From: Effrenium voratum
Lineage: Eukaryota; Sar; Dinophyceae; Suessiales; Symbiodiniaceae
Direction of reading: 5' to 3'
DNA: 64,000 nt
Assembly (NCBI GenBank): GCA_963377175.1
Contig: CAUJNA010003741.1
Span: 134,001-198,000, forward strand
Shown here: positions 23,962-34,736 of the stretch, in pieces
Position numbering within the stretch: the stretch's first letter is position 1
Layout of the letters: each line of letters starts with the position of its first letter
Program-made: the position numbers and the translations under genes
The notes under the pieces: model-generated
Database searches by the model: none
What the model saw: the letters and a program-made list of their open reading frames with translations, nothing else
What the model was told of the DNA's origin: nothing

Positions 23962-24063
23962 GCTGTGGCTCAAAAAGCCGGTACCAAAAGGGCGTACCCT
24001 GGTAAGTGGACACATGGACCAAAACCTGCGTAACCCCTCCTGTTTAATTTTGAGCCACACCCA
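23962..24063. mobile_element. foldback element, family 2
   Basis: GCTGTGGCTCAAAAAG to TTTTGAGCCACACCC, with CCTGGTAAGTGGACACATGG and ACCAAAACCTGCGTAACCCC inside. It is a good reference copy of the family. Confidence 0.8.
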
Positions 24064-25500
24064 AAGACCAGACCGCGTTTCCTCCATGTCGTTGTTTGGA
24101 GCCTCCAAAAGCGGCCTTTCTCTCTTATGGAAACCCCCCAGCTTCAAGTGAGTTCCACTTTTTTTTGGGGGGGGAAAATCCGAATCCGAACATGACCCCC
24201 AAAAAAGGCTCCGGTGTATTTGTTCTTCGAGGTCTTCGGATTTATTTTTTCTTCTCCGGCTGCGTTCTGGTTCTCGGAACAAGCGGCGGCGCGCTTCTTG
24301 TTTTTTTTTTTCAGGTGGCCGGAGCCGGAGGGCTTTGGCAAGAACCGGAGGGCGCTGAGCTCAGATCGATCCGATGCGAGGCGATGGCTTGGGCCTAGCA
24401 AGACTTTTTGTTTAACAAACATATTAATAATAATAAGGGGGAGCCTTTGGTTTGGCTTCAAAAGCCAAAACGAAAGACGTGAATTTGTGAAAGAGACTTT
24501 TGTTTTTGGTGGAAACTTTATTTATCCCTCCCTTGACTTGATGACTTGATGACTTGATCTAGTTCGAGTAGAGTACCAGTGCCCTCGCTGGCCGGGGGCT
24601 GGGATTAGGAAATGAAATGGGTGTAGCAGACAGACTGGATGTGGGCGGGCAAGCTCCAAGCCGGACCCAAGAATTGGGCGCAGATGTCAAAATCTGCCGG
24701 GGGACTCCAAAAGTCGCCGGTTTTTGGCCTCCCTTCAAACCAAGTTGGGTATCGCACAGGCGCACAAATCGTACTTCTGTCGGCGAAGGGGGTATAAAAA
24801 AGGACACGCCCAACAAGAATTGAGAGCAAGACCACATTCGGCTTGCCCAAGTTTGGCACGTGTCCAATCGAAAGGATCACATGGAGTTGAACGGGGTGTC
24901 ATGTCAGTCTGCGTAAGCAACAGGTTTCTCCACCATCCGTGAATCGCAATCTTGGCCTTGGTAAATCTCAGCCAGGTTGGCTGGTCGCTTTTGTGCGTCA
25001 TGCAAAATGCTTTATGTGACGTGCCATCAACCTGCCAGTCCTCGCAGAAGCCATCAACACCACTATGCGCAATTCCTTTGGTTTGTTTTCTCTGCGCAAA
25101 TATCTCAGTCTGCATATCTCCAGCCTGGCTGAACTTTTCGGTTCCTTGCGAAAGGCTCTTTGGAGGACATCGAATCAGATGGTTTGAGGCCATACGATTT
25201 ACTTGTTATCACATGAATCTTCTTGTCTCGGACGGGCAGACAGAATTCTTCGGGGATTCTCCACACTTTTGAGGTTTTATCTTGATTTTCATAGCCAAGG
25301 ACGGCAATATTCAGAGCGATTTTTACAGTCAAGGCAGGGCTGCGTTGAATCCCCATATAGCCTTCTCTGGGACTACCTTGTCCTGCAAAGCACAAAGGAG
25401 TCTGGGATGGGAAGAGCCGTTGTGCAACGGATTTATCTGCTGGCTTTGGCCCTCCAGCCAGCCGGAACTGAGTTGCTGTTGCCAAGGATCGGCAACTGGG
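24064..25500. other. no supported gene
   Basis: The longest frames (24.7-25.5 kb) run antisense to one another without domain or splice evidence. (ATTAATA)-type AT runs occur near 24420. Confidence 0.4.
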
Positions 25501-25608
25501 TTCCCCAGTAGTGCCCTTTTTCACCCCTTTTTGGGGGATGGTTCCCCGACTAAAATGGACTACAGAAAAAGGGCACCCTTATTCTAACCTCTCTACTGGA
25601 GGACCTAG
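25501..25608. mobile_element. foldback element, family 1
   Basis: Lacks the first few bases (starts CCCCAGTAGTGCCC) but has a complete right end CTCTACTGGAGGACCTAG. The interior matches the 42538 copy closely. Confidence 0.8.
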
Positions 25609-25974
25609 GCAAGAAACCACTGGAAGTGCCACAAATTTCGGCCGGTTGCGCGCGTGCGGTGACCTCTGGCACGTTCTCAGGTAGAGTACAAAATGCCTCC
25701 TACTCCGGGCGAGCCAGAATTGGACCGGGCGAGGGGCATGGCGAGTGTCAGACATTCGCGGGACTCAGGAAACTGGAGCTGGTCATCTTTCGCATCCTTC
25801 GGCTCAAAGGTGTGAGAGCTTTCTGAAAAAAATGGCCCTCTTGGCCATGCTTAAGTTTGCGTTATCCCCCTCAATGGGCTGTTTGACCATATACCGCACG
25901 GCCTCCCTCCTCCTTGTTGCATGTGTGATGCTGCGCACCCCATGTTTGCAGTCATGGTTGGATCCATTTTCTGA
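25609..25974. other. no supported gene
   Basis: Nothing recognised. Confidence 0.4.
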
Positions 25975-26066
25975 GAATATCTGTTGTTTTCCCCTGCTGG
26001 TTTTAAGGGGACTTTATATTTAACGATTGGAAGTATTATTTCTCCAGGGGCCTTAAGAAAATGGAA
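25975..26066. mobile_element. foldback-like element, family 7 (diverged)
   Basis: TTGTTTTCCCCTGCTGGTTTT, ATTTAACGATTGGAAGTATT and CAGGGGCCTTAAGAAAATGGA follow the family 7 order. Confidence 0.5.
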
Positions 26067-26661
26067 GTTTGCCGCTGCTTCAATTGTTGTCCTTGATCAG
26101 AGTCAGAACGTGTTTATTTGCACACCGGCGTCTTGATTGTTTTACAATGTCCATCATTGGTTACTGCATGTTTCGGTTGAGTTACACGCAGATACTGTAG
26201 CAACTGATCTGTCGCAGACACCTGGGGGACCCTCAAAGATGTGGGTGTTCGTTGTGGTTTCCTTTGAACACCATCCAAAAATCTCTGAGACACCTCCTTG
26301 TGTTTACACTGGAGGACCTAGCAGATATACAGACCATCTCTTTTGTTCCCATGGTTAGGGGACCCCCAAAAGAGGGCCGCCAAACGCCCAAAGACGCACC
26401 CAAGAGCACTATTGGGCTCTAGCTGGCCTTATTCTAAGCCAGGGTTGTGGGATCGAGGGCTTTTTTACTGTGATACAAGGGATTCTCCTCTTTGGCAGCT
26501 TTGTCTATCACGGAAGCCCTTTTTGTATCAACGTGGATTCCGTTTCCCACCGCCCTGTTCTAAGACCTCTCTACTGGAGGACGCTGGGAAAACCCGACGC
26601 TGGGAGGACCACAGACCGCGCGGTTTTTGTTTTTCCCCCGTCGCCTTCCGTCGACTGCAAG
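26067..26661. other. no gene; two family 1 right-end remnants
   Basis: ACACTGGAGGACCTAG at 26306-26321 and GACCTCTCTACTGGAGGACG at 26564-26583 are isolated right termini of family 1. Confidence 0.5.
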
Positions 26662-26709
26662 GACGCCACGGAGGACAAGGAGGACTTCGAGCTGACGTGG
26701 GGCGGCTCA
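26662..26709 (+). CDS. possible 48-nt mini-exon
   Basis: Sixteen codons reading DATEDKEDFELTWGGS lie between an acceptor-like CTGCAAG|G and a consensus donor GTGAGG. The patch is GC-rich and charged, unlike its flanks. I do not recognise the protein. The partner exons were not found, so it may be an orphan. Confidence 0.3.
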
Positions 26710-27031
26710 GTGAGGTTTTCGGGGCGATGCGCTTCGGGTCTCTCAAAATGGGCTCGGGGTCAGTTGTTTTTTATCGGCCACCGAGGCGAGGCTGGGTTTT
26801 CTCAACGGGGAACCGAAAGGAAACGGAGGTTTGGGCTTCTCCTATTCTGAGAATGGGTTTGTGGTTCACTCTTGAAGTATAAGAGGTATTTCAGTTCTTG
26901 TCCCAGCACCAGTCCTAAACGTTTCGCCCTAGAATGTTCTCGGTGCAAAGCGAAATTGCCCATCCCGGCTCCAAGAATTTGGCACGGCGTGCGACTCTAG
27001 TTTGGTGGACCAACGAAGAGTCATGTTTGAG
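26710..27031. other. no supported gene
   Basis: Nothing recognised. Confidence 0.4.
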
Positions 27032-27157
27032 ACTGTGGATGGTCGAAATCCTGCACCAGCTAAAGAAACCTAAAAATGATTCTTCCCCTGTAAATATCAA
27101 CCAACAATGGTTTGTCATGGTTTCCTAGGTGGTGCAGGATTTTGTCCATCCACAGTA
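27032..27157. mobile_element. foldback element, family 5
   Basis: ACTGTGGATGGTCGAAATCC to GGATTTTGTCCATCCACAGTA, 126 bp. Inner blocks GTAAATATCAACCAACAATG and TTTCCTAGGTGGTGCAGG match the copy at 9427. Confidence 0.8.
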
Positions 27158-28750
27158 TGGAACAGCCACAAGAGCCAACCATCAGGTGGTTTGGATTTGG
27201 ATTTGAACCCCTGGTTCTTGCAGAACGCAAATGGGACACCCCAGAAGACCACCAAACCACGTACGCACCCCGCAAGGATAATTTCCCGGTAAGGAATCTG
27301 ACCGGCAGATCTCAACCACTTGCGTAGTAGTTCTAGGGAGCCCAAATCCTCCGACTTGAGATTGGGAGAAGTCGGGCCTTGAAAAAAGAAACACATTGGG
27401 ACCCTTATGTTTTGAAGGGGGGGGTGTTGACACCGCGCTATCGTTCGGGACATGAGGACCACGGTGAGCGCTCAGGCAGGGGTCTGAATCAGGGCAGTGA
27501 GTGGGCTTGCTTCAGATTTCGTTTTTTTTCGCGCTCAGTCCTTGTGCTTTGCTCGTGTTTTGTGTTTGTGTTTTGGTTTTCCTTGATTGCCCCGTGTGGT
27601 GCTCCTTCCATTTTCAACTTACTAAAAACGCGAGCTGCCGCTTTACGGTCAGACCCTCTAGTCTTTGCACATATCATCAATCCAAAGCAACAAAGTGTGC
27701 GTTCGGTTTCGAAGTTTGGCCACACAATTTGCACATTGCTTTGATTGTTTCTTTTCTTGCTTGCTTGTTTGTCGGGCTGTTTGTTTGTTTGTTTGTTTGC
27801 TTTTTTTTGGTTGGTTGGTGGGTTGGTTCTTCCTTCCTTCCTTCCTTTCTTCCTTTGCGCGCAGAACGCATTCGATGTAAGCCCAGCAACGCCCCGGATA
27901 TTGGGACCGGGATCTATCCGCTAATTTAGATCCAAGTGGCAAGATTTGTCGTAACCAGCTAGAGTTGCTAGAAATATGAATGGGCATCCATTAAGACCAG
28001 GAATAAACAAAGAGCAAGCATTGGATTTGGAAGGTAAAGTCAAAGACAGATCAGAATCATTGGATGGTGAGCTACCTTGCCTTGTTTTCCTTCCATAATT
28101 TGCCTTCGCCAGTGACTTGCTTGTGGGTTATGGTTCTCCTTCAGGCCCCTTGCCTTAGGACCGGTGTCTTTTGGGTCTCCTCCAAAACCATTTACCTTTT
28201 TTTCGGGTGGACGGAATATGAACCTGAATCAGAACAACTACGATTTTCTGTGTACCTCAGATAAGTGCAATTGGCAACGAAGTCACCTGGAATGATCCAC
28301 AGTCATTTCCAAAGCGTGATGTGATGCGCACGGTTGGGACAGACTATGGTTTGGAATGTGTGATGCGAAAGCAACATGATCATGAGCATGTACCCTGCTT
28401 TGCCCCAGCAAGCGCAACACTTCCTCGAGCAGAGGAGGCTAGGCGGCCAGCCTTTCTCAGTTTGGCAGCTTGCGCGATTTGTGTGGCCAAACCTTGGACC
28501 ACTGCAGCATCAGGGTCGGACAGGATCCTGATAGTTGTCATAACCTGTGTGCCCAAAAAGGCGGGCTCTTCATCTTTGACGCCATTGCAAATAGGCGTCC
28601 CTAAACCGGGCTGGTCTTGGTGTCTTACACCTTGCGGAAACAAATGGCTTTGCCATTCAACCTGCAAAAAGTTGACTAGACCTGGTTAAGCCTTCGGGCT
28701 TGGGTTGCACACCCCAGAGGGCTGGTCGACAGCCAAGCCGACCGTGCCAG
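27158..28750. other. no supported gene; low-complexity tract 27749-27856
   Basis: 27749-27856 is (CTTG)n, (TTTG)n, (GGTT)n and then (CTTC)n. The rest carries short opposed frames only. Confidence 0.45.
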
Positions 28751-28888
28751 GCCGCTGTCGGCAGCGAGGCCAAGGCAAAGGAGGCGTCCAACCAGACGGC
28801 GGCCAACGTATCTCAGGCGGCGGCCAATGTCTCGCAGGCGGCCAAGCAGGCCGAAAGGGAGAAGAACTCGAGCAGAATCGGAGAAGAA
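28751..28888 (+). CDS. possible exon, Ala/Gln-rich coiled-coil-like
   Basis: Follows GTGCCAG|GCC and reads AAVGSEAKAKEASNQTAAN, then two copies of the VSQAA repeat, then a charged tail. The heptad-like Ala/Gln/Lys/Glu pattern suggests a helical coil. It ends at a possible GTCAAC donor. The in-phase repeat and high GC separate it from its flanks. I do not recognise the protein. It may belong with the patch at 29028-29097. Confidence 0.35.
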
Positions 28889-29027
28889 GTCAACTAAACA
28901 AGAGGTATCCACCAAAAAGCAACTGGACCGGGGCAAATGTTTTGCCAAGCTGCGCAAAAGAAGACGCCACGACCTGTTTCACGACTTTGGGGCCGGGCTC
29001 ATGGCTCGTGTGCCGGGCCGCGTTCAG

Positions 29028-29097
29028 CTCCGGCGAGGAGAAGCAGGAGGCGGAGGAGGTGGCTGCGGCCAAGGCGCCGGGCGAGAAGGAAGCAGCG
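29028..29097 (+). CDS. possible exon, Glu/Ala-rich
   Basis: Lies between TTCAG and a GTAGGA donor. It reads SGEEKQEAEEVAAAKAPGEK and then EAA. Composition and GC content resemble the patch at 28751-28888, so both could be exons of one gene. There is no recognised family. Confidence 0.3.
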
Positions 29098-29174
29098 GTA
29101 GGAACCAACCAGCGGTGGGTACCACACGCTGGTGCATGTTAAATGGGGTTTATTAATCCCGGGGACTTACACCA

Positions 29175-29280
29175 TGGGTGTGGGTCAAAACTTAAACCTC
29201 CAGGATATGGACCACAGGTTCTGGTCCATGTTGCCACTTACGAGGGTTCCATTTTGGGTACCTATTTTTGACCCGCAGCC
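29175..29280. mobile_element. foldback element, family 2 (reverse orientation)
   Basis: GGGTGTGGGTCAAAAC to ATTTTTGACCCGCAGCC, with ACCACAGGTTCTGGTCCATG and CCACTTACGAGGGTTCC, close to the copy at 42898. Confidence 0.7.
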
Positions 29281-30470
29281 ATGTCATGATGCCCCTCCGC
29301 GTTTTCTGGATGCGTGTCCCAAAAAATCATTGCTGGCATCTCTGCGATTCAGTTCTTCATCCCTGCTTTGAAGAACAAGTGATGGAAATCAGCATGAAAG
29401 CTTGAAATCCACGCTGTCTTCTGCACTGTCTTCTGTACTCCCCGTCAAATTCATATGGCACTCGACAGCGGGTCCTCGAAAGGAGATTTCTCTATGACGG
29501 CTTTTCAGGTATGTCGGAACTCCAAGAAAAGACAATATGTCGGACGCAATGCGGTTGGATTGCTTCTCCGCGCTTCCCGAGAAAAGAAGTGAGGGTACCC
29601 CTTTTGGGGGGCAAAAACCCCCCACGTGCCAGGGAGCCCATCACTGCACGCGTCATTTTGTGAGGTCTCCTTGATTGATTTCTCATGGCATATGGAGGTG
29701 ATTTGTAGGTGCTTGTCGGTGGATGTTAGTCTGGTTTCGCTCTGAGGCTTCCGGCTGTGAGACCGGTTACTAGGTGTTCGTTTTGGTCAGGCACAGCAGC
29801 GCAGTAGTAAGTCAAGTGCGTGGTGTTGAAAGCTTGAGCTGGTCGGAAGTGCGCCGTTGAATCTTCTCACAGAAACAGATGTTCAAGCATCTTGGTGGCT
29901 CCCAGCCATTTCCTTTCATTGTTTAGTGGGGATTTGCATTTAACCCAAAAATTAAACCCGAGCCAGGGATCTGAGAACAGCCCAGGGACTTAACTTGCAA
30001 CTCCAGCGTTCTCCTTGAGCCACTCGCGTTGGTGCGGAACTCGCAGAACGGCTCAAGGCTGGCACCCGCCAGAAACCGTGGCAACACCTCGCCCAAACAC
30101 CGAACATCAAAGCCTAGCGCAGCGATTTTGTAGCGCAAATCCGTAGAGTTCCATCCAACTGGTGTCAGACATTTGTCTATACAGCGATTTTCTTCACCAG
30201 TTGAATAAAACACTACAAATACTAGGAGTTTGTTCCCCAACTGACTGCAGTTCAGCAAAATCCTGTGCCGTTCATTCCATGGGCAAGAACTTTTGAGAAC
30301 TCTGGCGATTTGGTGCATCCATTTGAAGCGATCGTGTTGTGGGATCACTCGGGGTTTACCCCCACTGTGATACAAAAGGCATCTCCTCCCCGGGCTTAGT
30401 TTTTTGGGAAGCCGTTTCTTTGGTGCATCTTGCCAAGGGATGTTAGGACTTTAACTTTTGGCCAGCTAAT
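29281..30470. other. no supported gene
   Basis: A minus-strand frame at 29923-30375 (150 codons) is the longest here. It has no domain and no splice support. TTTAGTGGGGATTTGCATTT at 29922-29941 resembles the inner part of family 4. Confidence 0.4.
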
Positions 30471-30580
30471 CATGGTTGTTGTTGGGAAACATTTTACATT
30501 GTTGCTTATTCTGGTTTAGTAAAAAAAATCCCCACTTAACTGCTAGAATTTAATTTGTTGCTCCCCTTTCAACGTCAACC
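30471..30580. mobile_element. short interspersed element, family 4
   Basis: CATGGTTGTTGTTGGGAAAC, TTGCTTATTCTGGTTTAGT, CCACTTAACTGCTAGAAT and TTGCTCCCCTTTCAACGTCA are colinear with 13236 and 32715. Confidence 0.7.
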
Positions 30581-30849
30581 AATTAATGGGTTTTCCGTAT
30601 TAAACCACTAAAAGTTAAACCTTTAGCAGGGGAGCAGACAGCAACCGAGTCTTTGTATCACAGATTCGCGGACTCCATTTCAAGCGCAGCCCTGATCCGC
30701 CAGAACCTCGCTGCCGACTCACAGAAGCCGGAGAGTCTGCTGCAGTCGGGGCCTTGCTTAGCAGCTGCTAGCAGCTGGTAGCAGCTGGTTGGGAGTTCGA
30801 TGGTTTCGAGCAATTGCCAGACTGAGTTCACAGGTTGTAGTTAAACTTA

Positions 30850-31070
30850 ATTGACTTATAGCTATATATATATATGTATACAAGGATAACAGGGTGATAA
30901 TAATCGTAGTGATACTAAGTAATGATTTTTTTCAACAGTAGTAACAATCATAGAGAGTACTAATGAGAACGATAATAATGATAATGACAATACTGATAAT
31001 GGTAATACCAACAGTAATTGCGATAATCATAGTAACGATGCTATTCATACTATTGATATCATGAAAGCTT
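30850..31070. repeat. AT-rich degenerate ATAATN tract
   Basis: Irregular run of AATAAT, GATAAT, ACAGTAGTAAC and similar trinucleotide-based words, probably a decayed microsatellite. Confidence 0.7.
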
Positions 31071-31071
31071 A

Positions 31072-31125
31072 AAGTCCGTTTGCCCTTTTGGAGGTGTTAA
31101 GTCCGTTTGCCCTTTTGGTGGTGTT
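31072..31125. repeat. 27-bp direct tandem repeat, two copies
   Basis: Units begin AAGTCCGTTTGCCC and end GGTGTT. They differ by one base (A/T) near the end. Confidence 0.95.
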
Positions 31126-32479
31126 CCTCCATTTTGGCTTTCATGGAAAGTGGCATCGTCACGGGTAGCCAAACATGGGCGTGACCGCCCTCCCACCCTC
31201 TTGTCTTTGCTTCCAGGGCAGATGACTCCACCGTTGGCTTCGTAACTCTGAATATTCGCCTGAGTAGATGTGTGCATTCTGTCAGTTTGCTGGCTCCGTT
31301 TTTATGCTTGCAGGTCCTGTGGTATAGAGTGTGCTGGTCAGTGCGCTTCTGCTGACACTGGTATATTCATCTTCTGCCACGCATGCCTTTCTCTTGACAT
31401 TGGGCTCACTTGAACTGCACTTTAGGCCTATTGGACATCTTCGAGATAGAGCCTTCCCTGCTCACCCCTTGCGGTGTTTCTCTGAGCAGGAATGGCCCTT
31501 CAGTTGGCTGTGGGTTTCTGGAGGCTCGCCTTAGCAAGATTTTGCCCACCTTTGCCTTCTTCAGGTGCTTGGAATCGTTTGTTTTCACCTCTCTGCAGCT
31601 TGAGCGCTTCCTTTTTCCCCTGTTTGTGGCCTTTGTTTTGACATCCTTGGCCTTTCATTTGGTTTATGGAAAACAAATCCGGTATTTCTCCATTGCAATG
31701 GGTGCATTCCAGTACGTCACTCTCCAGGGAGCGCATGTCGCTTGGCCTCGTCCCCATTTTTTTGTCTTCCCCTACAGACGACACGCGCTTGGGGCCTGTA
31801 AATGCTTGGCTTTCGCCTCACCTGCCTCACATTCGTGCACTACGGACCATGATCATGTGGCAACAAGTCAACAGGTGGTCTAAGTTAGAAACGAGGTTGT
31901 GTCCCTTTGATCTACCGCTTAAAGGGCACTTTGACAATGATAAAAGGATGGGGTCCAGCTTGGCTGGGGGTTGGCGGGGATTGTTCATCAACTTACTCAT
32001 GAGCGTTTTAGACAATGTAGAGGCTCAGGGAACAATGACCATGACCCCCAGGAATTTTGAGCATCACGTTGGTTCTTGGGATCCTAGAAGCTGGCAGACA
32101 GAAAGCCTATAAAGGAATCATGCCCATGACTCACATTACTCCTAGAAGTTTTGACTGTCACAAACACACACACAAGACTTATTTTGTGGATTGCTTAGCT
32201 CGCCGTAAGTAGTGCAAACATTTCGGAACGAGGGGTGTCCTGTTTATAATATGCGAGTGTCTTTTGAAAGGTGTTGTAAGGAATCCACTATCCCTTGCTT
32301 GAGGCTTGCAAATTTTATTTTGAAATCACGGTTGACAGGTGGGAAGTGCTGTGAAACGGTATGAAGCCATGGCCGCCAGCCAACTAGTCGAAAAGAGTTG
32401 GATCCAGGCAAGTGGATGGTCTTACGGAAAGCTCACTGGAAGTGGCCTTTCAAAGGGTTAACTTACAGGAGAATCTGCC
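31126..32479. other. no supported gene
   Basis: Plus-strand frames of about 150 codons at 31.4-32.1 kb overlap each other in different frames and show no domain. Confidence 0.35.
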
Positions 32480-32563
32480 GGAAATTTGCTCCCAGAACAC
32501 CCTGTTTTCCTGTAGATTCTACAGGAAAACAGCTTACTTCGGGTGTTTTGGGAGCAAATTTCC
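32480..32563. mobile_element. 84-bp nested foldback
   Basis: The outer arms GGAAATTTGCTCCCAGAACA and TGTTTTGGGAGCAAATTTCC are inverted with one mismatch. An inner stem pairs TGTTTTCCTGTAGA with TCTACAGGAAAACA. No second copy was seen in the window. Confidence 0.85.
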
Positions 32564-32714
32564 TGCAGAGTAGAACCCAAGCCTTAAGGAGCCTGGCCAG
32601 CCCCGCTTTCCTCCAGCGAAAACTCGCGGGGATCGGATGCCTGAGGTCTTCGCAGGCGGGGGAAAAAATCCAACCGCCAGGGATCTGACTAAGGCACCCC
32701 TCTCAAAATGGGTA

Positions 32715-32832
32715 CATGGTTGTTGTTTGGACACATGTTTCCCATTTTTGCTTATTGTGGTTTAGTGGTGGAAATCCAAATCCACTTAACAGCTAAAATT
32801 TGAGAATTTTTGCTCCCCTTCCAACGTCAACC
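32715..32832. mobile_element. short interspersed element, family 4
   Basis: CATGGTTGTTGTTTGGACAC through TTGCTTATTGTGGTTTAGTG and CCACTTAACAGCTAAAAT to TTGCTCCCCTTCCAACGTCA. Confidence 0.7.
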
Positions 32833-34328
32833 AAGGGTAGGGAGTTCTATTTAGGCCAACTGGGGCAAGTGGAGGAAAAAGCACATGGAAATATGGGTCT
32901 GTCTTTTCTTCGGGGAAACCCTTTTTTGGTTGGTTTTGAATCGAAACAAAAGGAAAACAATCATTTGCGGGGTTCCCTTAAAAAAAGACACACCCATGGT
33001 CACCCATATGGTGCTTTCCCTATTCCAAGGTCAACTCAGAATCAGAAAGCATGGGTGTGTCCGCAGGGATTTCCTGGCAACATGGAGGCGCCGGGTTTAC
33101 ATTCGTGGCAACTCCTTGTCGTTGACCTGATCGGTTGATCAGCAGCATACATGCCACGGTGCTCGTGGGCGGTTTTCGGGGCCTCGTCCAGAATTGCCGA
33201 TGGTGCCCTACACAGAAGCACTGGACTTGCCCCGCACCTGCTCGCACCCTTTATCCTAAACAACGCAGGTTTCTAGTCGTGAATCCAGGAGGTACCGAGA
33301 GAACGGTTCTTGCGGCCGTCATGCAGCTGTCTTGGAAGGAGACGATCTACTTTGTGTTGGCCCTCGGGCGGGCATGACTGAAACACCTGAAGTTTTCCAG
33401 AGAACTTCAATTCCATGTGATTTCTCTTGCTCAGATCAGTGAGGTTTTCAGGATTCCTTGGTTTTGGTGGCCCTTTGTGGCTTCGAGCAGAGGGAAGCAG
33501 CCGAGGGGAATTCTCTCCGACACTTGAGATCATCCGAGCAAGCGCCCATATTATAGTTGGTCACCCGCGCGCTCCCACTCCAGAACAGCTGCACCAGGCA
33601 AATTCCCTCATAGTGCATGAGGTTACCTTTGCATATCCGAGGCGGTTGTTTACAGCAATATTGCGAAGCTTGTTACGGGGGCGCGGCTTGGGTCGACGGG
33701 GGTTGGCAAACTCGCGACGCATGCTCCATCTCACCGGTGTCCATGTGTTGCCAGACTTAGCTATCCTTTTCAACATTTATCCTCTTGTTTTCTTCCTTGA
33801 ATTTGCAGAAAGCTAGCTCTGCGTCCTTTTGCTGGGGTCTAAGTGCGGCCCTGGGACGTCAACGGCTCAGCCAGCGAATGACTCGGTCCGTGAACTTGAG
33901 CGCGTCAGGCCAAAGAGGAAACCATCAGCCTTGTGCTCAGCTACGTGTGTGAGCGTTTTCGGACATGCCGAGCAAGCCAAAAGCTTATACAGTTTTTGTT
34001 CTTATTTTTTTTCCCGGGTTTGGGGCAAAGGTACCGGTGGGGAGTGGTGATTTTTTGTTTTGTTTCAGGGGTTGGCGATCTTTACCAGACGGATTCTATC
34101 TTTCGTTCATGCAATCGATTGAACTTGGGCCAGAGATCCAGCCTTTCAGCTGTGTTTCTTGCCATTTGCCAGCTGGTGCGTGGCGAGTTGAGACTTCGGG
34201 CTGGGACCTGGAGGTGACCAGCTGCGATCTCCCGCTTTGGAAGTCTCGGGCAAGCAGCTTTGCCAAGTGAGCAAAAGGTGCAACGATTGCCAGGCACTTC
34301 TGAGCAACGCAAACATACAGGGTCCATA
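32833..34328. other. no supported gene
   Basis: Short opposed frames only. No repeat family was recognised. Confidence 0.4.
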
Positions 34329-34436
34329 ATTAGGTGTCCTTTTTTGATTGTTTAGGTAGAAAGTAGATCGCACTGGTTTACCTGGTATTTTGATCATCTA
34401 CCAGGGCCAGGTATTTCCCCGAAAAGGACACCTATG
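34329..34436. mobile_element. foldback element, family 3
   Basis: ATTAGGTGTCCTTTTTTG to AAAAGGACACCTATG, with TGTTTAGGTAGAAAG and ATCTACCAGGGCCAGGTATT inside. Confidence 0.8.
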
Positions 34437-34613
34437 ACAGGGTCTCTCACCAACGTTCGCAAGATGTTTTCAACTCGCCTCTGGTGCAGGCATCTTTCAA
34501 CTTGCCCGGAACGCCTTTTTGTTTCTTCTCATGTGATTCTTCTTGCAGCACACGGCACACATGCACATGCATCTCAAAAGGTGAGGAGTTTTCCAAGCAA
34601 TTGCAATTGGCAT

Positions 34614-34616
<3 letters not shown>

Positions 34617-34650
<34 letters not shown>

Positions 34651-34735
34651 GCTTGCTTGTTTGTTTGTTTGTTTGTTTGTTTGTTTGTTTGTTTTTGTTT
34701 GTTTGTTTGTTTGTTTTGTTTGTACCTGTTTGTTT
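34617..34735. repeat. (GT)n, (GCTT)n, (GTTT)n compound microsatellite
   Basis: About 13 GT units, then GCTTGCTTGC, then (GTTT)n with small interruptions. Confidence 0.95.
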
Positions 34736-34736
34736 G

